64,000 bases of DNA from Agarophyton chilense (GCA_030374765.1 JARGXX010000080.1:1178001-1242000), one strand, 5' to 3'; counted from the stretch's first letter, positions 1 through 9,707 are shown. Notes: generated from the letters alone by a model not told the origin. Translations and numbers: made by a program.

Positions 1-754
1 CAATGGTGCTATAGAATCGCATTAGCCTCCGACGAATCAAAGATCTCCATTGTCCTTCTCACCCAACCACCTTCCAGTGTCTCAGCTCAACAATCTCAAC
101 CAATGACGGGCCATCAAGTCTCTCCGCATTGCGTTTAAAGTATCTTCTGGATAAATCAAAACCATTATAGCGCCAAATATCGTCGCTGATCTCACGCGGC
201 AATGACATCCCCATGCCAATCGTTTGTAGCCATCGTTCGTCTATATTCTTGTGAGCGTTTTTTAGATTCATTTTTATCCTACTGAAGACCGAAAGGTTTT
301 TTGTAATGAAAACATACAAGACTGACACGTGGTCGCCGTTGAAGTCAAAGCGATAACACACCGGCAGAGGTCGTCTCCGACATGACTTTGTTGGTATGCC
401 TTTGTTTTCGCCGAGTACGTTTTCTCGACGAAGATTCTCCAAGTTCCACCCGAACAGCTTGTAGGCCTTTTACAACCGCGTTTCCACCAAACATACTTCC
501 TGATAGAGAGCAATTTGTCCAAGATCAAGAGCGCAATAATGCGGCTCAAGGACAAGTTTGTACTATGAAATCAAAATAAAGATGCTAAAGAAGCGCATCT
601 GTCAGTTTCAGATACGCTAGAGTTGCGTCAGGTACTCGAAGCCTACGTATCGTTACTCTTCTGAGACCGGGGTACTTCAGAATGAAGCATTCTCTGTGGT
701 GGCAGAAGTTTGTTAGTGAAACACCGTCGGTAGGGGAGTATTATGTTCACTACT
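1..754. other. Left flank, no recognisable gene
   Basis: This is the DNA outside the 3' LTR of B1. The longest ORF is on the minus strand (442-59, 127 codons); it has no domain I recognise and its first third overlaps a dispersed repeat (271-425), so I do not call it a gene. Nothing else is supported here. Bases 640-754 are unique within the window and directly abut the end of the B1 LTR at 755. Confidence 0.5.
271..425 (+). repeat. Dispersed ~150-bp repeat, copy 1
   Basis: The block aligns with 40760-40910 in the same orientation. Shared stretches include TTTTTTGTAATGAAAACATA, GACTGACACGTG, GATAACACACC/TATAACACACC and TACGTTTTCTC, with small indels and about 20-25 percent substitutions by eye. 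The second copy lies about 160 bp after the end of a tyrosine-recombinase ORF (E1), so this could be a terminal repeat of the DIRS-like family. That role is inference. Confidence 0.6.
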
Positions 755-775
755 TGTCGTATAATCACCTCTGGG
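755..775 (-). repeat. Terminal 21 bp of the B1 3' LTR
   Basis: On the minus strand the block continues the B1 LTR interrupted by element A: CCCAG followed by AGGTGATTATACGACA, matching the B2 LTR ends (30122-30146 and 37821-37842). It is the far end of the LTR, cut off by the 12-kb insertion of A. Confidence 0.85.
771..775. repeat. Target-site duplication of element A, left copy (CTGGG)
   Basis: CTGGG directly precedes the LTR terminus TGTAG at 776 and recurs directly after the other LTR terminus at 12800-12804. A perfect 5-bp duplication is the usual mark of Ty3/Gypsy integration. Confidence 0.93.
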
Positions 776-1697
776 TGTAGTGCAACGCCAAGGGCGGCGG
801 AAACACACGAAGATGTCCGAGCCTTTCTCCAAGGAGGGTAGCACGGCGACGGAGCCTCTCCGGAGTGAACACGACTAAATCGGGGTGTAAGGCCGAGGTT
901 CACCGGCACGCCAAGCGGGGAGAGTGCGGGATGCTAGAACGGAGCAGACCAGGTATGAGCTGTATTCCACGGGAGTGGGCAAGTCTCGAGATCGAGTAAT
1001 GCACCCACAGGAGTTGCGGTAAACCCCGTAAGCCGGCGCGCGGCACATGCGCGAGCGGCACGAATAACCAACCACAAAGCAAAAGGGGGAGCTACCACGA
1101 GAGTGGGTAAGCGATAAAAGAGGGACCACCCAGTGGAGGCGATCGGGGGCATGGGCCACGAGAGCCAAAAGAAATATGTAGCAAACCCAATACTGGGGCG
1201 AGAACACGGCAGTGGTATGAAAGATACACACGCTAACAGCGGTGAGTCTCCTGGTAACTCAGGGTAGATAAGTCTACCGTTAGTAACGCGGCTTCACTTC
1301 CGTAGAGTGTGAAAGACTCGCGAAAGCGGAAAAAGACTTAGAGCCAAGAACCCTGGTTGGGGAGGTTTACTGAGTGTCAGGGCGAGATCGCCCTGGCACT
1401 ATATAGTGTAGAATACTGTAAAGAGCTCCCTAACCTAGTGTAATAAAGCTAAATAAATCGAGAAATATCCAGCTATGCTGTGCCAACCTGTCCTGGGCCA
1501 CCCGTGGTACACGTGGGTAAGTCCCACCCGAATCGAGGCCACGGCGCACGGCCGCCGGTGCACTTCGCGTACAACGCGCATACACCTGGCTACGCCAGCC
1601 CGCTAGTAGCGGTATTACTCATAGATCTCACAAGTATCGCCCGAGGCGGAAAAACAACCAAGTCCTGGAAAACGGCCCTCACGAGGGTTGGACTTCA
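776..1697 (-). repeat. Element A 3' LTR (922 bp)
   Basis: Same length and layout as 11878-12799. Read in the element's sense the LTR begins TGAAGTGCAAC and ends GTTGCACTACA, so the ends form a near-perfect 11-bp inverted repeat (10 of 11) inside the usual TG...CA. It contains the 12-bp palindrome CACTATATAGTG at 1397-1408. The accessory ORF begins 36 bp beyond its inner edge and runs away from it. Confidence 0.93.
1397..1408. promoter_or_regulatory. Palindromic TATA-like element in A LTR
   Basis: CACTATATAGTG is a perfect 12-bp palindrome, so a TATA box reads the same from both strands. The other LTR has the same site at 12499-12510. Candidate core promoter for gag-pol (from the 5' LTR) and possibly for the antisense accessory ORF (from the 3' LTR). 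Function is inferred from sequence only. Confidence 0.5.
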
Positions 1698-1712
1698 TAT
1701 CCCCCTCCTGAG
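1698..1712 (-). promoter_or_regulatory. Polypurine tract of element A
   Basis: On the minus strand this reads CTCAGGAGGGGGATA and ends exactly where the 3' LTR begins with TGAAG. It is the plus-strand DNA primer site expected in any LTR retrotransposon. Confidence 0.88.
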
Positions 1713-1732
1713 GCGCGAGTACGACATCCGCG

Positions 1733-3665
1733 ATGGTGGGCGACGCGCCGAGACGAATGCATAAGAGTGCAACCAGCTCGCTGGGATGCACTTCATCCGA
1801 TGCCAACAAACGAAGTGCGGCAAAACTCCAGTCTCCTGGCAACAACCGTTCTCAACGTTCCATCTCAACCGAATCCGCATCCTTGCGTGCCAGTCCTCCG
1901 ATTCCTCGGCATCGTCTTTCGCTTCGCCGGTCTCCTCTTCCGGTCATCCGGCCTCTTCGCTCACCGATGAGCAACCAAAACAATCAACCCAACCGTCTCC
2001 CTGCGGGGTACTTCTCCGGCTTCCGGTCCGCTCCGCTTCCGCAAAGCGCGTCATCGGCTGCGCCGCAGATTCCTATCGCGAACGCGGCTGCTGCTCCGTA
2101 CGGAATGTTCCCCCCCGAGAGGGTGGCCGCCATACGACATGCTTGTCGGGCGCCATCCTGGGCATCATGCGTCCGTTCTCCGGCTTGCGCCGTGGTTCCA
2201 CCCGATTGCGGTGTTAAACGAAGCGCTCATAGCGATGTACACCGATGGAAACGGGATGCTTCCGGGCGATATTCCGGGCGTGGCGACATCTTCGTTGGAT
2301 TGGCGACGCCACGTAGCGGTTCCGGTCCACGCTGTGGCGCGCCGGGGTAGTGAAACCTCGGCTTCCGCTCATGCGGCCTTCGTCCTTCTTGGCCATCAAC
2401 GGCTTCGCCGGGCTCCTTTCGAATATCCCATCCCCGATGGTCTCGGCACCGACATTCGGCTTTACGGCACTCAAGGTGAGATTGGTTACGTCGACCGCCT
2501 GGTGGGTTTGGAAACACTCTCGTGGAGGGGCATCCCGATAGCACGGCAAGAGGCCATGTGCTGGACGCGACCGATTATCCGGGCAGAATTCCGCTACATG
2601 CGTCGACTTGCGCGGGCCAACTTCCTCGCCCTGATCCGCTTCGAGCGTCGAGCACGATCCCGACTCAGGTATTTGGTCCCGTATCAGAACGTGGAGATCG
2701 AACGCCTTCGCGTGGCCGACCGACGGGGTCGCTATGTCCTCATTCCACCGTGGTGGTCGAACCTCGAGGCTTGCCGGGGCTGTTACATCGAGCTGCCACC
2801 AGTCATCACGTATTACGGTTCGTACCTCATCGAGGATCCCGAGTCCGGACTGTGGTCCGTGGTGATTACCGAATGGGCAGTCCGCGCGGCGGTCTTCATT
2901 CTCTGGGAGGTGTATGACCAGTACAGACTGTGGTTCCTCCCGTTCCGGTTGAGGTCCGCGATTCGCAGCCTGGACCTGAGCACCCCACTTGGTGGAGTAA
3001 CCAACGCCGAAGAAGTGGCGGGTCTTCTCGATTACATCGACCAGTTGGACTGGACCACCGTTCCGATTGAACAAAGCGGGCGCACCGTGGGTAGCCGGGG
3101 TCAGGACCTGTCACCAGGAAGGCGTACTCCCTTGGGAGGTGATTTCGTATACCTTGACCCTTGGGAAGGGCACGAAATCACCGCGGAGGAAGCGAACGAA
3201 CTCCGGTTTGCACCACGCCATATACCCGAGGGGCATCCGATCGGTTTCGTGGACGCGGATGAATATTACCACGTCTACGACGGCGACGATCCAATGGTGG
3301 ACAACGAACCCGACGACGGGGAAGCGTACGCCGAGGCGGAGGTCGAGGGATCTGAAGCGGAAGGTCCCTATAACGAGCCAGCCACGCCTTACGTGGATTT
3401 GGATAACCCCGCGGGGGCTGGGTCGGAGTACGCGGTAGCTGGACCACCTCCGGTTCCACCGGTGAATCTCCCAAGTGGTGGGGCGTCCGCCCCAGGCGAT
3501 GCGAGCTCCGCTCCGGCGGGTCAAGCGGCCTTGATCTCCCAGTTCCTGCGACAGGTGGGGCTGGGGACCAACGCAGCGAGTGGCGATGTTGCCGCGATGC
3601 GCGAGGCCTTGATCACCCGCCTCCAGGGAGGTAACCAACCCGGGGGCGGTGAGCCGAACCCGTGA
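1733..3665 (+). CDS. Antisense accessory ORF of element A (aORF), one frameshift
   Basis: Unknown function. A gene of about 640 codons on the strand opposite to gag-pol, between the pol end and the 3' LTR. I take the ATG at 1733 because its MVGDA start matches MGDA in C1 and C2; a second ATG is at 1967. The reading frame changes by one base in a run of seven C (2110-2116); after it the protein runs to 3665. N-terminal third is Pro/Ser-rich with GFRSAPLPQ (GFRSVPLPQ in C). The central domain has IRAEFRYM, RSRLRYLVPYQ, GCYIELPP, YDQYRLW, LDL and SPGRRTPLGGDFV, all with counterparts in C and D. An acidic stretch and a C-terminal QFLRQVG helix follow. No signal peptide; at best a weak hydrophobic segment near AVFILW. 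Alternative: a captured host gene. Confidence 0.8.
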
Positions 3666-3844
3666 CGGGGCACGCGATCCCGATGGGAAGTTTTCCCTTG
3701 TGACTTAGAGTAGTATCTCGAGTGCTCGGTATTCCATCGATAGCTTCGAATAAAAACCAAGTGACTTGTGTAACCCAAAACCTTCCTTCACTAGCCTGTT
3801 CTCAAGCAAACCTACTTCTCTTTTCTCTTCCACCGAGGTGGGTG
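3666..3844. other. Spacer between convergent pol and accessory ORF in A
   Basis: Only 179 bp separate the stop of the accessory ORF (plus) from the stop of pol (minus). The stretch is pyrimidine-rich on the plus strand (CTTCTCTTTTCTCTTCCACC), so purine-rich in the pol sense. Equivalent purine-rich spacers occur in C1, C2 and D. It is a natural place for the 3' ends of two converging transcripts. Confidence 0.5.
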
Positions 3845-6139
3845 TTATCCCACCTGGGCTTTAACAACCGATGCCGGGATTCCCGTCCGCGTTCTGCGGT
3901 GATATGACACCACCTTCGAACGTGGGAGATGTTCCATCGGCTCATCCGAATCCCATTCGGGCCCTAAACCGTACCAACGGACGAGGTATTGAATATAACC
4001 ATCCGGATGGTATGAGTGCTGCACTATGTGGTCGACCACGAACTCCTTCTCGTAGACTTCCCGCCCTTGCGGTGTACGCGTCACCGGACCAAACCGGGGT
4101 ACGTCCGCAGGTGCGTGTGGGCTACTGTACCCTTCCCACGAGGGGTCCATGGGTTGGCGTTGCCTTTCCATGCCCTGGGTAGGTGAACGAACCGGGTTCC
4201 GGGTTGCCTTGGCCGCTTGGCGGGTTGCTTCCGCCAAGGCGTCATGACGAAGATCGTCAGTTCGTCGGCTTCGGCCGGAGGCCTTCCCATGGGGCAATTC
4301 TCCCAGTTTTTGGGTCGGAATGCTTTTCGAGAGTTCTCGTGCAGAGGCCACCCTTCGGGGGAACGCGGACTCATCCCAGGGCTGGGTTTCGCGGTAGCGT
4401 TCCGCGAGTCGTCGGGGTGGAATCCGTCGCGACGGTGCTGGACTTGACGCGGGAGGCGGTTTCATCACGGGGCGTTGTACCTCACCGGGTGAGCCGCCTT
4501 GGGCGTTGATTGGCGTATCTCCCGAGCCGGGTGTCGTCTGGTCACGTGACACGTCCGGCTGATGGCTGGGAGTACTCCGCGCCGTGCTGCGTTCCGCCTC
4601 CTCACGTGAGGGCGTGTGCAACGGCACTGCCGGTATGTCTGCTCGCTTGGGCGACAAAGTACCGCTACGGGCGTGCAACTCCGGGTCAACCGTGCCTTCC
4701 TCACCAACGGGCGGCGAAGTGCGCGGCGAGGAACCCCTGCGGGGAGCGAGTTCGTCCTCAACTATCCCTTTCGAGGGTTCAACTTCACTCGGCGACGAGG
4801 TTCTTCCGTCCTTGACGGGCACATTCTCCGGGGTGACCGGTGCGCCTTCGACAACGCTGTCGGGGTCAACCGAGACACTCGGAGTGCGTCCGCCTCTGCG
4901 CGCGGGTTCTGAACCAGCATCAAGCGTGCTGGGTGTGAATCTCCCGTCTGCTACGGTGTGCTTGCCCGGCTTAGCCGGTGTGTCCTGCCGTACAGTACGA
5001 GGGACCACTTCCGATCGATTCGGCCTAGAGGGGCCTGCGAGGGCGTGCTCTAAGTTTTCCAGCGTAGCTGGTGTCGACGAACCGTGACCCACGGGCTGCG
5101 GGTCAACGCTCGACGGCATAGCCGGTCCAGTATCGCGAGGGCGAACAGCATCCTGCGACGATTTCGGTTTCGCTTCGGCGAGAGGGTTTCCACTACGTGG
5201 TGCGTCCTGTGGAGTAGAGTCCCCGTGGGGAGTGCGATCAGACGCAGATGCGGTGGCGCTTCCCATAGAGGGTTCAGCAACGGCTGTAGCGCGCAAATGT
5301 GGAGATGGCACGTCGGTAGACGGGACGTCCGGATCACCGTTGTTCTTGCTGGTGTGTCCAGGAGTCCGTGCACCACGGTTGTCATGACGCGACGAAGCGG
5401 TTTCCGTCTCTCGACGAGAGTTATGAGCCTCCTCCCCCTCCTGAGACGGAGCGGCATGGGGAGTGGTTGAAACGCCCAACGGGCGGGGGTAGACAGCGCG
5501 CCGTGGCGTGAGAGAAGAGAGGCCATTCTGGCCTTGGTCCGATAAGATCGGCAAGTCAGAGACTCCCCGGGTAGGGTGTGGTAACGCAGAAGGTCTGGAA
5601 ACCACGGCAGTGGGCTGAGCCACTGTTGTGTGCCGAGCACCATCATCCTCAGAGAGGGATTGTTGACCCATTTCGGTTACTTCCAACGTCAGTGGCGGGG
5701 CGAGTACAACGCGGTCGCGGGAGATCCGCTCATGAGCGTCGACAATTTTCACCACGATGGTGTCGTCTTTCACCGAAATGAGCTTGTAAGGACCGTCCGC
5801 GACGGAAGAAAGCTTGTGCTTCTTTTCCTTTTCAGGGTTACAGTACTCCTTACGGACGAAGACCAAGTAGCCGGCTTTGATTGGCGGGGCCTTACCGCGT
5901 ACGCGAGAGTCGAAATCACGCTTGTAAGCGGCCTGGGCACGAGCCATCGAGCTTCGGGCGACCGGGATCAGCTTCGTAAGCCACTCTTTCCACCTGTGGC
6001 GATAATCCTTCACGGAAGGGAACGCATTTAGCGTGGGCTGGGGTTCTAACGCGACAGCGGGCGGAGGGCGGGACGAGACCAGTTCGAATGGAGTCAAGCC
6101 CGTAGTTCGGTGTACCTGCGTATTGTACGCGAACGTCAA
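3845..6139 (-). CDS. Element A pol, C-terminal part: integrase tail, GPY/F-like module, linker, chromodomain
   Basis: 764 codons. The first ~60 residues continue the integrase core interrupted by a frameshift just upstream (AYNTQVHRTTGLTPFEL). Around residues 110-160 lies a GPY/F-type module with DGPYKL and VVKI. About 500 residues of Pro/Ser/Thr/Glu-rich, probably disordered sequence follow. Near the C-terminus (plus-strand 3900-4055) is a chromodomain with EFVVDHIV, YLVRWYG and WDSDEP. Of the three aromatic cage positions known from HP1, I see F, W and then L, so methyl-lysine binding may be weakened or different. In chromoviruses this module directs integration to marked chromatin. Ends 179 bp from the convergent accessory ORF. 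Confidence 0.88.
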   Translation of the reverse strand: MTFAYNTQVHRTTGLTPFELVSSRPPPAVALEPQPTLNAFPSVKDYRHRWKEWLTKLIPVARSSMARAQAAYKRDFDSRVRGKAPPIKAGYLVFVRKEYCNPEKEKKHKLSSVADGPYKLISVKDDTIVVKIVDAHERISRDRVVLAPPLTLEVTEMGQQSLSEDDGARHTTVAQPTAVVSRPSALPHPTRGVSDLPILSDQGQNGLSSLTPRRAVYPRPLGVSTTPHAAPSQEGEEAHNSRRETETASSRHDNRGARTPGHTSKNNGDPDVPSTDVPSPHLRATAVAEPSMGSATASASDRTPHGDSTPQDAPRSGNPLAEAKPKSSQDAVRPRDTGPAMPSSVDPQPVGHGSSTPATLENLEHALAGPSRPNRSEVVPRTVRQDTPAKPGKHTVADGRFTPSTLDAGSEPARRGGRTPSVSVDPDSVVEGAPVTPENVPVKDGRTSSPSEVEPSKGIVEDELAPRRGSSPRTSPPVGEEGTVDPELHARSGTLSPKRADIPAVPLHTPSREEAERSTARSTPSHQPDVSRDQTTPGSGDTPINAQGGSPGEVQRPVMKPPPASSPAPSRRIPPRRLAERYRETQPWDESAFPRRVASARELSKSIPTQKLGELPHGKASGRSRRTDDLRHDALAEATRQAAKATRNPVRSPTQGMERQRQPMDPSWEGYSSPHAPADVPRFGPVTRTPQGREVYEKEFVVDHIVQHSYHPDGYIQYLVRWYGLGPEWDSDEPMEHLPRSKVVSYHRRTRTGIPASVVKAQVG

Positions 6140-9100
6140 GGCGTCGGTATATAAATCCCATGTCTTTGGTGGTCGGCCCCGTAAGAACGGAGAGACGCTA
6201 ATAGCGTTCGGTTAAACCGCTCCACTTTCCCATTACACTGGGGGTGATAGGTCGTTGTGAACAGGTTCTTGATGTCAAGAATCCTGCACACGTCCTCGAA
6301 GAATCGCGATGCGAACTGTTTTCCGTTATCGGATAGAAGATTAACCGGCGGGCCGTAGACGAATACCCAATGGGTTACAAATGCTTGGGCAACCGTGAAA
6401 GCGGATATCTTCCGTAGAGGTACGGTCCGAAGCAGTTTTGAGAAACGATCCGTGATAACTAGTAAAAACTTATGTACACGTCGTGTGGTGAGGAGCTTAC
6501 CGAGGATGTCAATGGCGACAAACTCGAGAGGAGCCCGTGCCGGGAATAGTTTCAACTTCGTTGAGTACTTGCGAAGTTTCACCCGATTATTAGCACATTC
6601 GGTACAAAACCGCACCGTTGCGTAGCTATCCACCGCCATGGCGGGCCAGTAGAAATTCCTTCGCAAAGTGAGGTAGAGCTTCCGTCCACTGGCGTGTCCA
6701 CCAAGTTTCGCATAGTGCGATAGATGCAAAACTCTAGACTGTAGAGTATGCGGCACCACGACTTGTGGGGATGACTGAACCGTCCTGACGAGGTATCCAA
6801 GATCGTTCACCTCGAAAGGGAGTTGTGCACCGCCATTAAGCGAGGCGCGAATCTTCGTACAGAAGGAGTCACCCTGCTGTTCTCTGACCATCTCCTCCGG
6901 GGGTATTGGCACAAAATTACCCGGCGGGGGTTTCTCTGAATCGTCCGAGACGAGCAATGCGTCAATATCATCATCTGATTCCGGGCTTTCGTTCCATTTA
7001 TCGTGTAACCAATCCGGGTCCCCCGGTGTTCCATCGTCTACGACGAAGCAAGGTATATACTCTTCATCGACGGCTAGAGCTTCCCCATTCGTGGGTAAAC
7101 GCGAGAGCGCGTCCGCTTGCGCGTTCTGAGTGCCCTTCTTGTAGATCACTTCAAAGCCATATTCCGCGAAGCGGAGTCTCCAACGCATTAAGCGGCCTGA
7201 CGGCTCCGAGATGGTCATGAGCCATCGTAGGGACGAGTGATCCGTGTAAACGGTAAAGTGCACACCCATGAGGTAGGGGCAGAGTGTAGAGAGGGCCCAC
7301 ACAACTGCGAGGCACTCCTTCTCCGACACGGAGTAGTTCCGCTCGTGGACATTGAGCGAGCGTGACCAGTACCCAATGGGTTTGCGTTCTCCTTCGGGAG
7401 TATTTTGAAAGAGCGCACAGCCTACCTGGTAGTCGCTAGAGTCCGTGTCCACGGAAAACGGTAGTCCGGGTTTCGGTAACGATAGAATCGGTGCTGATGT
7501 GACAGCCTCCCTAAGGGAGTTAAAAGCATCCGTCTGGGCGGACGTAAAGGGGTCCAGTTTAAGTGGTTGACCTTTCCGCAGAAGCGCGTTCAAGGGGGCC
7601 GCGATGTCAGCGAAGTTAGGGATAAACCGTCGGTAGACGTTGACCAATCCTAGAAAGGAGCGCAGTTCCGTCTGGGTAGCGGGTTCTTTCGCCTTGCGAA
7701 GGGACCTCACTCGAGCTTCCTCGATCATTACACGTCCCGGACGGATAATATGTCCGAGATACTTCACAGTATCGGTAAAGAACTCACATTTCCTCAGTTT
7801 GAGGGTTATTCCAGCATCACGTAGCGTGGTCATTATGTCCCTGACATGGGTGAGATGGTCATCCAGATTGTCTGAGAATACAATGATATCGTCCAAATAG
7901 ACGAGGCAAGTACGCCACTTAAAGCGGGCCAACAAAATGTCGATAGCACGCTGAAAGGTAGCGGGAGCATTGGTTAGACCAAAAGGCAACCGTTTGAAAC
8001 GGTAGAGTCCCGAGTGACAGATAAACGCAGTCTTATCTTGGTCCTCCTCCCTAACGGGAACCTGCCAATATCCCCAATTGGCGTCCAAAGCCGTGAACAC
8101 GGTAGCAGTTCCGAGAGAGTCGATGTACTCATCCATTCGTGGGATCGGATACACGTCCTTGACGGTAGCATCATTCAAGCGACGGTAGTCGATGCAAAAG
8201 CGCCAGGACCCATCGGGTTTCGGACCCAGTACCACTGGGGATGCCCACGGCGACTGAGCCGGTTCGATCACTCCAGCTCGGAGCATTTTGTCCACTTGAA
8301 ACTGTTCCTCTTCTCGAGCCTTGGGGCCTGCCCTGTAAGGGTGTTGAGCCACCGGTCGGGTGTTCGGCAACAAATCTATCCGGTGTTCCGTTGTATTTAT
8401 CTCACCAAGAGAGCCATCCCGCATTGTGGTAAACTCCCGTAACATCTCACGCAGACTTTCACGGTGTGACTCCGGTACATGAACGAGGTCGAGTTCCTCG
8501 AGTTCTTTCACGGGGTCTACCCGGTCGTAACTCGTCAGAACGGGCTTCTTTTCTGTTTCGGCAGGTTGCGATTCCGAATCATTCGGTGATTGGACGGCAG
8601 CTTCCTCCCCCTCCTTAGAGTGAACGAGACCGAGGACTTCGGCAGCGGTCAGCCTAGTGGGGACCATCGCGGTGGGGTGAGGCATTACCGATCCAATAAC
8701 TTGGTTCTTCACCAGTGACTGGGGGGTGGAGCCCAGATTGGCAAAGAGCACGGTGAACGGCTTGTCTGGGACAATCTGCGCGACTCCATTCGCCACGGCG
8801 AGTTGATATCCATCGTACAGAGATGAGAGAGGCTGAATGACTCGTAAACCGTGTTGACGGGAAGTGACACGCACCCATACTTGGGACTCTGGCGGGATTC
8901 GGACAGACGCAGCCACGCGGAGCTTGGTAGACTCCCGAGAAGCGAGTGGAGGTTCCTGCGCGGCAGGGAGCGGTACGTGCTTCTTGGAGGCACGCTGCAG
9001 CGGACGACGGACAATCGGGCCCGACGAGCCGTCTTCCATGTCAACACGCTTTAAGCGGGGCCTTATGGCGTCAACGAATCTGTCACAGAAGTCACATCCC

Positions 9101-9549
9101 AAGATGACGGGGGCAGCCAATTTCCGGCATACAATAAAGTCGAGTTTCACCACGAAGGAGCCCAAGCGAACGACGAGAGCGACGGTTCCGACCGTTGACA
9201 ACGGGTTGTTATTCGCGTCCGCGACGTCGGGCGCCACGCCAAGGCGGATCTGAGACCGCAAGGGCAGGGGCAGCAGCGACTCACCGATGAAATTCGGACC
9301 AGCAACTGTGTCCAAAACAGTAAGGACTCGAACCATAATCTGAGTAGAAAGGCAAAGGTCGGCATACACCTTGTAATTGCGCTTGGCCATTACTAAGACT
9401 CTATCCGGGAACCGGCGGTTAAGAACACGTTTCCACGGTCGACGTAGAACACCAAAGTGTTCAGAGTCCATGTCTGAGACGGCCTGTTTCCTCGTGAGGA
9501 TTGTGACTGGGGAGCGAGGCGGAGACGCCTCGGGCGTCGTCAACCTCAC
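6136..9549 (-). CDS. Element A pol: protease, RT, RNase H, integrase
   Basis: 1137 codons. The open frame begins with GTG at 9549; the first ATG is at 9471 (MDSEHF). Residue 80 starts the protease motif LDTVAGPN, where the third residue of DTG is Val, so the active site is probably dead. RT has FCIDYRRLN, LPFGL and YLDD near residues 551-554. RNase H has VDTDSSDYQVG and YTDHSSLRW. Integrase has the H..H..C..C zinc finger ending FCTEC, then AIDIL, LLSDNGKQF and KVERFNR, giving the D,D,E triad. The frame is lost near 6170: a one-base deletion relative to D ends this ORF and throws the tail into the next one. A stop at 9625-9627 separates this frame from gag, so direct frameshift fusion is not possible in this copy. 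Confidence 0.92.
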   Translation of the reverse strand: MRLTTPEASPPRSPVTILTRKQAVSDMDSEHFGVLRRPWKRVLNRRFPDRVLVMAKRNYKVYADLCLSTQIMVRVLTVLDTVAGPNFIGESLLPLPLRSQIRLGVAPDVADANNNPLSTVGTVALVVRLGSFVVKLDFIVCRKLAAPVILGCDFCDRFVDAIRPRLKRVDMEDGSSGPIVRRPLQRASKKHVPLPAAQEPPLASRESTKLRVAASVRIPPESQVWVRVTSRQHGLRVIQPLSSLYDGYQLAVANGVAQIVPDKPFTVLFANLGSTPQSLVKNQVIGSVMPHPTAMVPTRLTAAEVLGLVHSKEGEEAAVQSPNDSESQPAETEKKPVLTSYDRVDPVKELEELDLVHVPESHRESLREMLREFTTMRDGSLGEINTTEHRIDLLPNTRPVAQHPYRAGPKAREEEQFQVDKMLRAGVIEPAQSPWASPVVLGPKPDGSWRFCIDYRRLNDATVKDVYPIPRMDEYIDSLGTATVFTALDANWGYWQVPVREEDQDKTAFICHSGLYRFKRLPFGLTNAPATFQRAIDILLARFKWRTCLVYLDDIIVFSDNLDDHLTHVRDIMTTLRDAGITLKLRKCEFFTDTVKYLGHIIRPGRVMIEEARVRSLRKAKEPATQTELRSFLGLVNVYRRFIPNFADIAAPLNALLRKGQPLKLDPFTSAQTDAFNSLREAVTSAPILSLPKPGLPFSVDTDSSDYQVGCALFQNTPEGERKPIGYWSRSLNVHERNYSVSEKECLAVVWALSTLCPYLMGVHFTVYTDHSSLRWLMTISEPSGRLMRWRLRFAEYGFEVIYKKGTQNAQADALSRLPTNGEALAVDEEYIPCFVVDDGTPGDPDWLHDKWNESPESDDDIDALLVSDDSEKPPPGNFVPIPPEEMVREQQGDSFCTKIRASLNGGAQLPFEVNDLGYLVRTVQSSPQVVVPHTLQSRVLHLSHYAKLGGHASGRKLYLTLRRNFYWPAMAVDSYATVRFCTECANNRVKLRKYSTKLKLFPARAPLEFVAIDILGKLLTTRRVHKFLLVITDRFSKLLRTVPLRKISAFTVAQAFVTHWVFVYGPPVNLLSDNGKQFASRFFEDVCRILDIKNLFTTTYHPQCNGKVERFNRTLLASLRSYGADHQRHGIYIPTP

Positions 9550-9707
9550 TGTTGGGGACGCCTCTCCCGAAGGGGAGACTCCCGAAATCAGTTTTCCTGA
9601 GTCCCATCCGCCTGGGGCGGGGCCTCAGAATCCTGAACCACTAGCAATGGGGCGCCAGCGGCGGGGTTTGAAGGAACGGGGCGGTGGTCGGGAGCCTGCT
9701 CGGCAGG

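Noticed and set aside
59-442. 127-codon minus-strand ORF at the left edge as a gene
   Set aside because: No recognisable domain, and part of it is a dispersed repeat that is non-coding at its other copy.
1480-1764. 94-codon plus-strand ORF spanning the A LTR end (and its twin at 12582-12875)
   Set aside because: It lies within the LTR repeat, differs at the non-LTR end in the two copies, and has no coding signature.
2214-3074. 286-codon minus-strand ORF in element A, in the sense direction of pol
   Set aside because: Opposite the accessory ORF. C and D copies do not keep it, while the plus-strand protein is conserved, so the plus strand is the coding one.
5050-5646. 198-codon minus-strand ORF and several plus-strand ORFs in 4183-5781
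   Set aside because: All overlap the low-complexity pol linker of A in other frames; the long frame 6139-3845 links integrase to chromodomain.
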